Origin: Todiramphus chloris collaris
Lineage: Eukaryota > Chordata > Aves > Coraciiformes > Alcedinidae
Assembly (NCBI GenBank): GCA_025345505.1
Contig: JANVCC010000076.1
Location: 10,950,577-11,014,576, forward strand
DNA: 64,000 bases
Direction: 5' to 3'
Both the position numbers and the translations under genes were made by a program. Under the pieces are notes generated by a model. That model did no database searches and was not told where the DNA came from. It saw nothing but the letters and a program-made list of their open reading frames with translations. Positions 52,895 through 64,000 of this stretch are shown here, in pieces. How positions within the stretch are numbered: the first letter of the stretch is position 1; every line of letters starts with the position of its first letter.

Positions 52895-53202
52895 AATCAT
52901 AGAATCATAGAATTTTTCAGGGTTGGAAGGGACCTTAAAGATCATCTAGTTCCAACCCCCCCTGCCATGGGCAGGGACACCTCCCACTAGAGCAGGTTGC
53001 TCAGAGCCCCATCCAGCCTGAGCTTCAAAACTTCCAAGGATGGGGCTTCCACCACCTCTCTGGGCAACCTGTCCCAGTGTCTCACCACCCTCATGGGGAA
53101 GAAATTCTTCCGAATGTCTAACATGAACTGACCTATCTCTAGTTTTAATCCATTCCCTCTACTCCTATCACTGCCTGACAGCCTAAAAAGTCCCTCCCCA
53201 GC
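52895..53202 (-). mobile_element. Inner CR1 LINE, minus strand, nested in an older CR1
   Basis: The left end has two copies of the terminal octamer in reverse (AATCATAGAATCATAGAAT), followed by GGTTGGAAGGGACCTTAAAG, TCATCTAGTTCCAACC, GCCATGGGCAGGGACACCTC, TGCTCAGAGCCCCATCCAG and CATTCCCTCTACTCC. It is about 308 bp of CR1 3' UTR and is well preserved. The octamer terminus, rather than a poly(A) tail, is the CR1 signature. It sits inside a plus-strand CR1 whose two halves flank it. Confidence 0.93.
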
Positions 53203-53402
53203 TTACTATGAGGATGGTGAAATATTGGAATGGGTTGCACAGAGAAGTTGTGGACACCTCATCTCTGGAATTTTTTAAGACCAGGCTGGATGAGGATTTG
53301 AGCAACCTGGTCTAGGGGGAGGCATCCCTGCCCATGGCAGGGGGATTGGAACTAGATGGTCTTCAAGGTCCCTTCCAACTCAAATCATTATATGATTATT
53401 AT
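53203..53402 (+). mobile_element. Outer CR1, right part, plus strand
   Basis: TACTATGAGGATGGTGA, then GTTGCACAGAGAAGTTGTGG, GACCAGGCTGGATGAGG, GCAACCTGGTCTAG, CTGCCCATGGCAGG and GGTCCCTTCCAACTC follow the normal sense CR1 order to its 3' end. The terminal octamers are degraded (CATTATATGATTATTATA). The sequence is more diverged than the inner copy, consistent with greater age. Confidence 0.92.
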
Positions 53403-53437
53403 AAAAAAAAAACCCCACAAAAACCAAACAAAACAAC
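53403..53437. repeat. A/C-only tract directly after the CR1 3' end
   Basis: Thirty-five bases of only A and C follow the outer CR1 terminus. CR1 does not normally carry a poly(A) tail, so this is separate simple sequence at the insertion site or a later expansion. Confidence 0.8.
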
Positions 53438-53477
53438 TCACAATGCTATCTTGGGATGTTGGTATTTATTATTTCTA

Positions 53478-53532
53478 GTTTTGTTGGTTGGTTTTTTTGG
53501 GTTTTTTTTTTGGTTTGGTTTTTTTTTTTTTT
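53478..53532. repeat. Uninterrupted G/T-only tract, 55 bp
   Basis: Only G and T occur on the plus strand, with long T runs separated by GG or GGG. It lies 40 bp after the A/C-only tract that follows the outer CR1, so the two are near-complementary in composition. Confidence 0.88.
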
Positions 53533-56500
53533 AGTGCTAAAGAGCTTTGCCTTTGCTTGATTTGAGTTTGTTCTCCCCATGTGCTGCAATTACATTGGTG
53601 ATCTGTAAAGTGTTGCAGATTCTCAAGTGGCATATGCAAGATACGCTTTCCACGTGCCAGCAGCAGAGCATTAGTGTAGGATATGCTGGGGAGGAGCCTT
53701 CCTTTCAGTCTATGAAATAATTGTTTAGGTATACCCTTGAGCAACCAGCTGCATCTGAAAAGATGAATCTTGAAGATGCTGTGGTAATGAAGGTTTTACA
53801 TGTGAAATCAGTAATTTTAAAATTTATCTTACAGTACAGTCTTTAAAGATCTAGTTACTTATCTTCTAATTTAAAAACCAGACTAATAAAATACTGACAA
53901 TTACCTGATTCAATGGGTGATTCTAGTAACTAGGCTACGATATGATACAGTGAAATATTAGTCCACACACTTATTCCCCCCCAACTTTGGAAATGTCATA
54001 GTATCTTCTGTGAATGTAAGAGAATATTAAAAAGCTGGAGCTTGTTCAATTTATGAAGGATTCTAAATTACAATAGCAGATGGGGGGGAACTTGAAAACT
54101 AAGGAAATCTTTCAGTTCTAAGCCCTACGAAGGTCATGACATGGGGAAAAACTTTCCAAAACCAAAGTAATTGAAATACTTCTCTTTTGAAAACAGCTTA
54201 GAAACTTCAACATAACTTTTTGCTATTCATAAATGGCAAGACAGAAACTTTATTTTGGTGCAGTTAAAGAAGTAATGCTAGGTGACAACCCAGGAGCAGT
54301 TGAAAAAAATGCCTTGAGAGGAACCACTTGCTTTCCTGCTTCTCCCCTTATTTGAAGGCTGCAACATTATCAGCCTGTTTTCTCTTTCAAAACTGTGTCA
54401 GCTGCACAGCAAAGTGTGTTTTAAGGTGTTAACTAAAGTCTTTTTACTGAAATCATGGTAGATGCATTCTGGAATCAGTTCCCTTTATACCAAGGATCTT
54501 TGAGTGTGGAATAGAATAGATGAAGAAGTTGCTATATCCCCTTTTACTTTACTCTGTGGCCAAGTAGGAAGAGTCACAGTCTCACTCCTAGTTGCTGGAG
54601 TGGGTGAGATGCAGAAGAATCTGCTGGCCTCCGAGGACGGTGTTCAGCTTGGAATGGCCATTTGCTAAATGCAGAATTGGAGGGAAAGCAGTGTTTGAGA
54701 AACCAGAATTCTTCCAGTTTCAGAGGAGGAAAGGATGAAAAAAGTTTATTTTGAGACAATAAGGATTTTTTAAATTTTTATTTGCAAAAAGAGATTAATT
54801 TCTGGGAATGTTTTGACTAGTGATCAAGTTCCGCATGTCTAATGAGTTTTTGTCCACTTCTGCTAGCAGTTTGTGTTATGTTTCCATACATCTTCTCTAT
54901 CAGTTTGTGTCCCTTACCGGGGGGTACGGTGTATCAGACCAGGGAATATTTCTCTTGCATTTGGTCAGTTTAGAATAAGGTGAGACCTGATGTCTCCTGA
55001 CACTTAACATTTTGAAATATTTACTGCTAGTAAGATTGAATTCTTATAACATTATTATAACATTAACATTATCTTATAACATGTGGACTTACTCCCTTCT
55101 TTTTTGTTCTCTTGAGGACTATGAACCATTCTACTGGCTCACCCCATCTTTTGGAGCTATGCTTTTGGTGAAAACCCTCTCAGGATCTCTCTAAAATACT
55201 GTTTTGTCCTAGAAGGACAGAACTGAGAATAAGATCAATTGCTAATCTTTGAGTACTAAAATTCATAGCCTAGAAAGCTTTTTTTGTGTCTTAAGATTTA
55301 AGACTGTGACTGGATACTGTTTTACTTTCATTGGTGTAAATCTACTTTCACTGAAAATCAACCTAACATGCAACTAGAAAGAAAAAAATCCTACTGTTTA
55401 ATGAGACACAGTTGAAATCCACAGAGGAAAACTAAGATGAATGAACATGTGGGAAGCAACTGCAGTCGAAGAGAACAATATGCTGCATTTTTGAGAAATA
55501 TAACCAAGTAGGAGGGGAGTAATGAAGTGCTTGCACAGAAAAAGCCAATTGCCTAGAGCTGGGTGCCCAACTGCAGTTAATTCGGAAGATGAAACTATTG
55601 TCCCCATAGCATTGCTTTCTTGAAAGAAACAAGAAATACTGGTCTGGCACTTTTAAAGGGCAAGGCAACAGCTGAGTCAGTATCATGAATGACCCTGTTC
55701 AGATCTGCTCTCTTTTCCTGAAATTGGAAGGGGGGGCGGGAGGAGAAAGCACCAAAACACACCATGAAAAATAACCTGACAAACCCTGAGCAAAGTTATT
55801 GATGCTCTTTTATGAACGCTTTGGTTTTTCTCTTGTAATGGACATTTTTTGTTTGCTTGCATTATTACCTTACAAACGTATTTTCCAGAAAATCACCTGA
55901 ACTGGTACAGGGCAGTGTATCTTATACATGCATCTTCTAAAATGCAGACTGGGGAGATCATGAAAGTACATCTGTTGTACATTTTTTACAACATGTGTTC
56001 TTTTTTTCAGAGTGTATTGACTGTCACGTTACTAATAATAAGACAACCGAGTTTCATGTGCTCTGTCAGCATGTTTCATTTACCATGTTACCATTAGCTT
56101 CCAAAAAAGTTCTTAAATGTTCTGAAACAATATGGGCTTTGAATCTTAATTGACACAAGACCATTGCTGGATACTTTTGGAGGAGAACATAGACCCCCAA
56201 CCTCCTTCTATCAGACAACAGAATTTATGTGCAATGTGATAGATTTTAAACATCTTATTTTTAAAACCTGTTTGGTATATCCTCTTTCTTGAGCCTCTTA
56301 AGAGTGCTCTAGTACCATACAAAAGCAGTAAGCATCTCATGATGTAGAACAACTGTCTGAAAATTATCTATGGAGGAGTAGCTGGAACAACTGATCCCTG
56401 CAGGTGGGATTCCCATTTACCTAAGTCAGGAATGAGATGATGCCACAAGCTTCCTTCCCCTCAGCATCCTCACAGCCTGAGCAGAGTGCAAAGGTAGGAT

Positions 56501-57466
56501 GTTATTTGTGCAAGTGACCAAGTGACAACTTCTATGACTCCAAATTGCTGCCCAGGTGAATGTTTAGCATTTTATACAAAGAGTAGCCTAATCTCTGATC
56601 TTCCGATCACACTCTTTTTGGCAGAGATCAGTATCCCCATTTTCCATCTCCTAGATTGTTTAAGCAAGCATCAATTACAGACCAATGTGTTAAGAAGTTT
56701 TGAAAGACCTCTTTTTTGTGCTTCAGGAGATCAGTGGTTAGGTAAATGCACATCTGTTGTGGTTAAATATTTTATTTACCACAAGTTTGACTCAGCATCC
56801 TTCCCCAACCCTAACTCCTGCACAGTTAATAGCAGGAGGGTATTCACAAAAGAAGAATCTGTCCCTGAGGATGTGCTGTTTGTCTGCTGGCATATAGACA
56901 ATTATTTTCTTGCTCATACACTTAGGTTTATACTCAAAGTACACTTTAAAGCTTCACAAAATAAAATAGTGTCACTATTTTCAATCTATCACCATTCTAT
57001 TGCCATTCATCTATCATCATCTGTCTTTTTGATTTATAGCAAAGAGACAAGAAAGAAAAATTGAAAATATATCTTAAGTTTATACAAAGAAGTTTTTTTT
57101 TTTCCCCAGTATGATGAAATTATCTTGTGTGCTTATACTAACACGTCTGTATGTTTTGTTTGTTTGGTTTTTTTTATTTTGGGTTTCACTTTTTTGTTTA
57201 TTTATCAGTTATGATAAGAAAAATTGCTCACAGCACATCCCTTGTATCTGGGATTCAAGGACTTGTGCACTTCAGTTTTCATTAAACTGCATATATGATT
57301 CTGACTCATGGATGATAGAAAATGAAAGGTAAAATGAAATGGCTACGGTCTTTAGAACTGAATAATTCCCCAACCAAGTTATGCAGTTACTTCAAGTGAA
57401 AAATTAACAACCCACTGTGCTTGGCATTTTAATAATGCATAGTAAGATGGGCTTATTTCTGGGTTC

Positions 57467-57504
57467 TGGGTTGTTTGGGTTTTGGGTTTTTTTTTGTTGT
57501 TGGT
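57467..57504. repeat. Uninterrupted G/T-only tract, 38 bp
   Basis: Only G and T on the plus strand, with TGGG and TTTGGG units followed by a T run. Confidence 0.85.
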
Positions 57505-58506
57505 ATTTTTAATTACCGCCCCTGCCATGTTTTGACACATAAAGAATCAAGGAAATAAATGGCACAAGTTTTATTTAATGCATAAGTAATTGTTCATGGC
57601 TTTTAATAGCAAGATATCTGCATCTGAAACTGTCATTTTTATATTCGAGGTGTAGACCTTGAGGGCTTCTTATGGTTTAGGTATGGCACTTGTGGGGTTT
57701 GACCATGAATTTAGAAATACCTGCTCAGTAACTCTGCCTCTGTAAGAAGTACAGAGCAGCCTGACTCTTAACAGCACCATGTATGGGTTTGTATATGTAT
57801 GTATGTGCATGGGTAGTGGCAGTAGGGTTTATTAACACTGCTGTGCAGTACAGAAGATGCTGATTTGTGTTTTAATCAATGCAAAGTATATAAATGTATC
57901 GTGGTTTTCATCTATTTTCTTTTTTTCTTCTCAGCCCTTTTTGCTTGGTTTTGTTTCCTTCAGTTCTGCTATTTCCAGCTGCCTCCATTTACTCTGTGTT
58001 CTGCAGGAATAGCACTGGAACTGGAAGGAGAGATGACAGACTTTAGTCTGTGAAGTCACTCTTGCTTATATGCATCTGTCCAGGTTTTTTTTTCTGCACA
58101 TCTAATTTTTCTTCAGTCTTCTTTTCTTGTCTCATTTATTTCTGTAGCTCTTTTTCCTCTGTCAGCCATGGAAGACTGTGCTGTGTACTTCTAATTCTTT
58201 TGAATTAGGCAGTGTCAATGAAAAGGGAAAGGATGGTAGCAATTACTTCATTATCTTAATTCTGCACTACCTGAGGCACCTATGGGAAATGTGTCAATGG
58301 CAGAACAGCAGCCATCAAAATTGAGTGTCTGGATACAAAACCATGATTATAATTTTGCTCTTCTGCTGTTGGGAGGGAGAGAGAAATTGAAGCTCTGTGT
58401 AAGTGTGATCAAAAAATGGAAGGCTGAAAGCTTGAAACTTTTAATAACGTATGTGCTAAAATCAACTTTACTTTGAAATACGAAATGGCAGCAAAAATCT
58501 ACTCCT

Positions 58507-58560
58507 GTTTCAGACCTGCCCTGGATATCTTAAGTTTCAGACCTTCTCTGGATATTTAAA
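58507..58560. repeat. 27-bp tandem duplication, two diverged copies
   Basis: GTTTCAGACCTGCCCTGGAT and GTTTCAGACCTTCTCTGGAT begin two adjacent 27-bp copies, at 58507 and 58534. They differ at a few positions, so the duplication is not recent. Confidence 0.85.
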
Positions 58561-60813
58561 CTCATTAGAAAATTATTTTACTGGAACAAATAAAGCATTA
58601 AGGACTAGGGTTAATAAATAAAGAAAGCTGATGGAAGTTTTGCACTGTATAAGTACTTGCTGTGAGATAATGGTGTGGTAAACTTGATAAAATTGTGTTT
58701 AAAATAGTTGTCTTAATAATCTCGTTTTGGAATGAAGAGGAGCCTTGCCTCCCTGCTTGGAATGCTTGTTCTACTCTTACCTCAGGTTAAGCAGGTGGAA
58801 GGGAATTTGGGGTGAACGGCATAGTTTTGGGGTTTTTTAATAAGCAAAATTAGGAGGTAGTGTCTCAGTAAAACTTATGTTAGTTGAGCAATCTGTTCAG
58901 GTCCTTTTCCACCCAATTTCTTCTTGTCTTTGTTAAATCAGAGACAGTGTGCTGGTTCTTCTGCTATCAGTTGACTTCTGTTGTACCAAAAAGTGTACTA
59001 ATTCTGCATTTATTGAATTCATGTCAGACTCTTCCATTGATGGTGCATGTTTATCTGTGGTGCAAGGACCTCTTGTTCTAACTGGAAAATTTTGTCTAGC
59101 TGCTTTCACTTAGCTCTCTGGTATTGTCCCATCCCAGTGTTGGTAGTGCCAACAACTTACTTCAGTTATGGAATCTGAAATGTTTATGGTGATTTTTTGG
59201 GGAGTGGGGTGGAGGGGTAGGGTGGTGTGCGTGGTGGTCCATGCAGGGAGGAGGGTGTGAAAAAAACTTTGATTACTTTTGCCTGGGCCATTCCTTTATA
59301 CATTTCTTTTGATTTTACCCATTTTATTTTTATCACTCACACAATACTTTCAGCAATGTAGCAGATTGTCTACAAGAGATCATCTGACAACAAACGACTG
59401 AACAATTAAATAAAATTATTCTAGATCTACAAGAATTACTGTAAAAAACATTGCCCTGATCATTGTTATAGGTAGTTCTGAAATAGTGGGAGAAATGCAT
59501 AGATACAAGTAAATCACTACTTAAAAGAGAGGTTCTCAGCTATATGCAGAGTATATCTGCATTAATCCTGTTTGGTGAGCCTGGACTGGAAGTTTCTGCC
59601 AGGAAACATGGTAAAGATACTTATTCACTGTGAGGGCATGAAGGAAGGGGAAAAAGGCATACATCATTCATCGTGCCAGCGAGTTGTTTGAGTTTTTGTG
59701 ATATGCAAAGTGGGAAAAGACTTTATTCCATTTAAAGCCCTGGGCTGGAGCTGATAGTGCTAAGCTTTGCTCTATCTCTTCAGTCTCCCTTCTCTGTATA
59801 AAAGCAGCTGCCAGAGTGAGAGTGGCAGCTGGCTGCTCTAGCCCTGACAAAGGGCTCTGTTCCCAACCTGGCTGAGGAGGGGAGCAGAACGTGGAAGGAG
59901 TTTTTCTGGGTTAGTAAAAATAGAAGTAGCTTGCACTCCTCAGAATACCTACAGATTCTTTGATCTCATTGTTTCCTGTGCATTTTGATGAGTCATTTGA
60001 ACAATTTGGATGTTCTTTCAAGTTGCACTTAGGTACTGCAACACCTCAAAAATAAACAAACTTCAGTATCGGTTCTTAACTCTGTTTTGTCTGAAGTAAT
60101 TTGGTTCTTTGTCAAAGTACTCAGCAGAACTAGGATTTTGGTGCTTTCATGAAACAGCTGGAAGACTAAGATGTGGAAATGGGGATGAGAGATATCTGAG
60201 GTTTGCAGTCTTCTCTGCCTCCTGACTCTGTCTTTACCTTTTGGATTCTGAACCACTAAGCAAAAAGTCTTTAGAGCTCCTCATGTTCAAGGACCTTTTT
60301 GAGCCTGCTTAGGCTCAAACAAATTGCTGTTTGATCAAATATAGGCCAACCCTGTGTCAGTTAATGCTCTTTTATGCCATATGGGAGGCCTGGATTTGAT
60401 TCTTCTTTCCAGACTTTTTTGGGGCTTAGTCCTGCAAAGTACTGAGTTGGCCTTGGTCCAGCAAGGCATTTAACTGTGTTAACTTCTGCGAGCTTGGAGG
60501 TTCTGCATCAGTTTGATGACTGTGTTAAGCATGTGGTTGCCTTTTCTTTGTTGGCTTCTCAGGTTGCAGGGCTTTAAAGCACTCAGAGTGTGTCCCTTGA
60601 AAAACTGGGTTTAAAGGGGGAGCCTGGAAGGAAAGGCAATAGTAACAAATAATAATAAAAATTAACCTTTTATAGTAATTCTGTTTCTCTTTAAGAAAGG
60701 GGAATCAAGTTGCCATTACACTGAACAAGACATGTCACAACTGAGATCAAGCCTCGTATCACAATAATGCGTAAGAAAGTAACAAAATGCATCACAGGAT
60801 TCTTGAATATATT

Positions 60814-61510
60814 TGTCCTGGTTTGATTTAGAACAGAACTAATTCTGTTTAGTGATTTTATTTTCATCTCAGTCTCTTCGAACTGCACTTTCTGAAGTTA
60901 ATGGCTGATTTTCGCAGACAGTGTCTGCTTCTAGCAGTGATAGAGCTTGATGGTTAGAGTTGCTACCAAGGATTGGTGTGCAGGTCAAGATCACCACTAA
61001 ATCTTGGGTACCACAAGTGCAGAAAGTAAAAAAGCTGCACCTGCAGAGAGGAGCGGACATCACAGGTGACCCTAAAGTGACCAACCAGGTATTGCATCCC
61101 ATATACATCATATTCAGTATAAAGATGAGGGATCAGGAGAGTCAATAGCTCTTCAATGGTCAGTGTCCGAGCAGACTCGGTCCTTTGATCCCAACCCATG
61201 TGTTCCTGAATCCAGCTTCTGAAGCTGGTTCCTGTCTGCTGCTGAGTCCAGTCTGGGACTTCTCCAGTGCCTGCTCCACAGCATCAGTAGTGACAGTGAC
61301 ATAACTGGCGTCACAGGGGTTGGTTTTGATATTGGCTTTGTATACATTTGTATATATTCCATTTTATTGTTAGTATTTTCATTAAAGCTGTTTTAGTTTT
61401 CCAACCCATAAGACTCTTTCCCTTCTTCTCTTCCCCTTTGAGAGGGGAGAAGGGTTAACAGAGAGCATCTGTCATTCATCTAGTGGCTGGTCCAACTCTA
61501 AACCTTGACA
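60814..61510 (+). mobile_element. Solo LTR, same family as copy A (copy B), 697 bp
   Basis: The segment starts TGTCCTGG and ends TTGACA. Shared blocks with copy A in the same order include AGACAGTGTCTGCTTCTAGC, CATCCCATATACATCATATT, TGCCTGCTCCACAGCATCAG and ATTAACAGAGAGCATCTGT-like sequence near the end. ATTAAA at 61381-61386 is the likely polyadenylation signal. The U3 part is about 85 bp shorter than copy A around the putative promoter, where copy A has CATAAAATGAGG. Flanking pentamers ATATT and CTGTT do not form a clean duplication, so the copy is older or rearranged. No internal retroviral genes are present. Confidence 0.9.
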
Positions 61511-62418
61511 CTGTTAAAAGTAAAAACACTGATGTAACATAGTGACTGTAGCTCTGGATATTAGATGTGCTGCTGTTGCCTTTAATGCCAATTATGTCCT
61601 TGTCAGCTAGAGTATTTGCTGCTTGTTAACCCTAATATGTGTAACTGCAGTAGAGCTGCCTTTCACTTCCTACCGATGCTTTAGTCTGACTTTTAAATCT
61701 AACTGAACCAGAGAAATGGTGTGATTTGACTTTTTTTGCACTTATTTTCAGAATACTTTCTGAGCTGTCCAAAGGTGCTGCAGTTAGTGCATGTGCACAC
61801 ATGTGTGCATGTACAACTGTAGTAGAGGACTACCCAGTAATGCACTGCAGGCTTCACTTTGCCTTGCTGACACAGAACACATTTGGTCATCCAGAGATTG
61901 AAACTGTGTACACATAAGAGTTTTTGGTTGTCCAGCTCAATTTCCCTGAGGATGTGAATGACAGGACTATCTACAATCAGGATGTAAAACCCCTTGTAGT
62001 GGGTCAGATTTTGTTGCGTATACAGAATAAAAAAAGATTCTGATTTGAATCATCTTTTATACAGTAAAGACATTATTTTGTTGTAAAGTCGTATTTTACA
62101 GGTAAGCAGTTCTGAAGTTTCATACTTTGCTCTTCTTGTGAACCTGCTACTCTGTGGACTGATTAAGGGGGTTCAAACAGCAGCTATATTTGACTGGGAA
62201 AGCCTGAAAGAAATGTGGTTATATAATTTCATAATGTATACTGTGCAAAATTTTTGTAATCCCTATTGACCATACTTGTGTAATATCAACTCACAGTTAT
62301 ATGTTGCCAGGTTGTTCAGACTGGACTAACCATGTGGTAAATCCAAAAATAGTTTAAGTGTGTTGCAGTTGGCATGGCACAGCACAGTGCTACAGAAAAT
62401 CTGGCTTTAATCTTTCAG
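61511..62418 (+). other. Probable intron upstream of the candidate exon
   Basis: AT-rich DNA between solo LTR B and the exon candidate. The only visible features are small CA/TG-rich patches near 61790-61812. No exon is supported. Confidence 0.45.
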
Positions 62419-62624
62419 AAGTCAGTGTAGTATGTCCCTGGTAACGGTGCAACTGGTTTTGCCTGACACAGAGCCAAAATTAATAAATGGTTGCTGTACA
62501 GAACCACCTTGGACATGTGTTCCTGGAATGGGAAGCACTGGGAGGCTCAGCACAAAGGCAAGCCTTTTGCCTGAATTCAGCTCATCTTCATCTGTGGTCA
62601 GTATTAATTCTCATTCTGCTGTAG
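62419..62624 (+). CDS. Candidate coding exon of the plus-strand gene, product unknown
   Basis: A pyrimidine-containing tract ending TAATCTTTCAG precedes the segment and a consensus donor GTAG|GTAAGT follows it. One frame is open across all 206 bases (one base, 68 codons, one base). An ATG at 62432 with A at -3 could be the translation start, giving Met-Ser-Leu-Val-Thr-Val and about 64 residues before the donor. The peptide has two adjacent cysteines (residues 21-22), a Pro-Pro-Trp motif and a run of five serines (about 50-54), and looks disordered. No family was recognised. If the exon near 32.8 kb is UTR, this could be the first coding exon after a 29.6-kb intron. A cryptic or chance exon is possible. 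Confidence 0.4.
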
Positions 62625-64000
62625 GTAAGTTGATATCATGTAAAGCTTGCTTAATACTAAATTTTGAGTGGTTTTTTTTTTTTTTTTAATATATATTAAT
62701 ATATATAGCTTGCAAAACCATGGACTTGATTTGGGAATGGTACCACATCTGATATGTAAAGCACTTCCATTGGAGCAAAGTGTTTTGTATTGCTGTTACT
62801 TGAATTGTTCTTCAGGAGACAGTCTGGATCCAGTAGGAGTAGTTCTGAGCTAAATCTGATAAAATTAAGCCAGTGTTCCTGTGGACTGTTGTTGCTTTTT
62901 GGATTCATCTGCTCACTGTTGACTTGAAAACAAAATACAGGTTCTGTGTTTAGAATTTCAACAGTCTTATCAACAGTATTCATCTTTCACAATCTAAAAT
63001 ATTTCTCTTGGACCAGCAGGCATTCTGTTAAACTCACGCTCTCAAGTGGGATACTGAGTGGAGACTCTGTTGAAGGGGTTGCTTCCCAAGTACTTTTGGA
63101 AGATGGTTTGACTTCTGTAAGCAAGTCAACTTTTTTGGGGTTCTTCACAACACTTGTGCTCTCGTGCATTTTGAAAAAATATTATTTGTTTTTTTTTAAA
63201 TTCTCTTCAAATTATCTAACACAGTGATACCTGTTGTCTGATTATGGCAGTCTTGCAAATTAATCTCCTGCAATAAATCTTGGATAGCAAGAAACTTGTA
63301 TAACATTACTAGTAAATGTAATACTGATGTTCTAGTTAGCATTGGAACTTGCTTTGGTTACTTCAAAATGGCAGATCTTTAGTTCCCAGCTGTAAGATTT
63401 GTCAGGAAAATTGTAAGCACATATTGGTCCAGTATGATATGCCACTGGGTATAGTTTTGTCTGCTTCTTGGGTACAAGAAGTCACTAAGCTGCATGAATT
63501 GTTTATACTGTTTACTGAAAAAAAAAGGTATATTTTTAGAAGTGGTTCCTGTAACAGATTCTAGTAGGAGAGAGGACTCATACTTTCCTGACATTCTCTT
63601 ATGGAGGATCAAGTCAGTTCTTGAATAATTCTTTCTTAAAATAACTTGCTTAAGAAAAGCAGACTCTTGTTAGTTAAGCAGCATTCTCTCTGGAGAACAG
63701 CATGGCCCAAATGCTTACATATTTTGAAAAGCTTGTCTCTCAGGATCAAATTCTACATGAGTCTCTGTTACAGTTATGTATTGTTTTGAGGTTGGGTTTG
63801 ATTATTGCTAGTACTATAAAAATGTCTGTAAGTAAGACTTTGTGACATTTCCATGTAAGTGAATAATGGTACAAGCATGAGGGCGGTGAAGGGTGTATGT
63901 CAGACTTATTTTCCATAAAAATTTAGTAGAAGAGGTTATTTAAAGCTTTCTTTTGCATTGGAATTCTGCAAATTGAGCCTATGAAGAATTAAAAAGATCA
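62625..64000. other. Non-coding flank to the window edge with ambiguous splice-like signals
   Basis: The segment at 63020-63116 has splice-like borders and open frames on both strands, so I do not call an exon. A T-run followed by a TATATATTAATATATA patch lies at 62672-62708. The rest is AT-rich with no supported gene. Confidence 0.4.

Larger units (their letters stand above)
53438..60813 (+). other. Probable intron (third part), no supported exon
   Basis: AT-rich DNA. The frame at 56522-57064 is 180 codons, the longest outside the GC islands, but shows no motif and no flanking splice pattern I trust. G/T-only tracts lie at 53478-53532 and 57467-57504, and a 27-bp duplication lies near 58507. 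Confidence 0.45.

Noticed and set aside
60869..61362. Several frames of 60-80 codons on both strands
   Set aside because: They lie inside solo LTR B. Resemblance to frames in copy A comes from shared LTR DNA, not from conserved protein.
1..64000. CRISPR arrays, operons, rRNA, tRNA or phage-like systems
   Set aside because: No regularly spaced direct repeats, no prokaryotic gene organisation and no tRNA or rRNA core motifs were seen; the window is vertebrate-type DNA.

Overview
This window is vertebrate nuclear DNA, most likely from a bird. It is mostly AT-rich non-coding sequence with two sharp CpG islands. It carries CR1 retrotransposon copies; one ends in the ATTCTATG-type octamer repeats typical of avian CR1, and another still reads a recognisable CR1 reverse-transcriptase C-terminus. 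It also holds two solo LTRs of one family, one with perfect 5-bp target-site duplications. There are no bacterial-style genes. Almost all open frames are short and look like chance, so coding calls here are few and cautious.

Layout. About 1-3.8 kb: the 5' part of a gene on the minus strand. Its first coding exon sits inside CpG island 1 (about 3.39-4.45 kb) and the gene runs off the left edge; one further small exon candidate lies near 2.2 kb. About 4.5-31.4 kb: an intergenic interval between two divergently oriented promoters. It holds a MIR-like scrap (4.7 kb), a minus-strand CR1 (15.9 kb), a CpG cluster with an AP-1 motif (20.4 kb), a plus-strand CR1 with reverse-transcriptase remnant (22.5 kb), a poly(A)-ended candidate retrocopy (25.8 kb) and a solo LTR (26.6 kb). 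About 31.4-32.85 kb: CpG island 2, with an upstream E-box and CTCF-like site, a GC-box cluster, a G-quadruplex motif, a TATA-like box and a probable non-coding first exon ending at a strong donor, pointing to a plus-strand gene.

From 32.8 kb to the right edge is probably one long first intron of that plus-strand gene. It contains a CR1 inserted in reverse into an older CR1 (52.9-53.4 kb), a second solo LTR (60.8 kb) and several long two-letter G/T-only or A/C-only tracts. A 206-bp segment at 62.4 kb, bounded by good splice signals and open throughout, is the best internal coding-exon candidate. I could not name either host gene from the residues visible. I found no convincing new biological system. 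The best leads are the nested CR1 pair, the promoter architecture of island 2 and the candidate exons.
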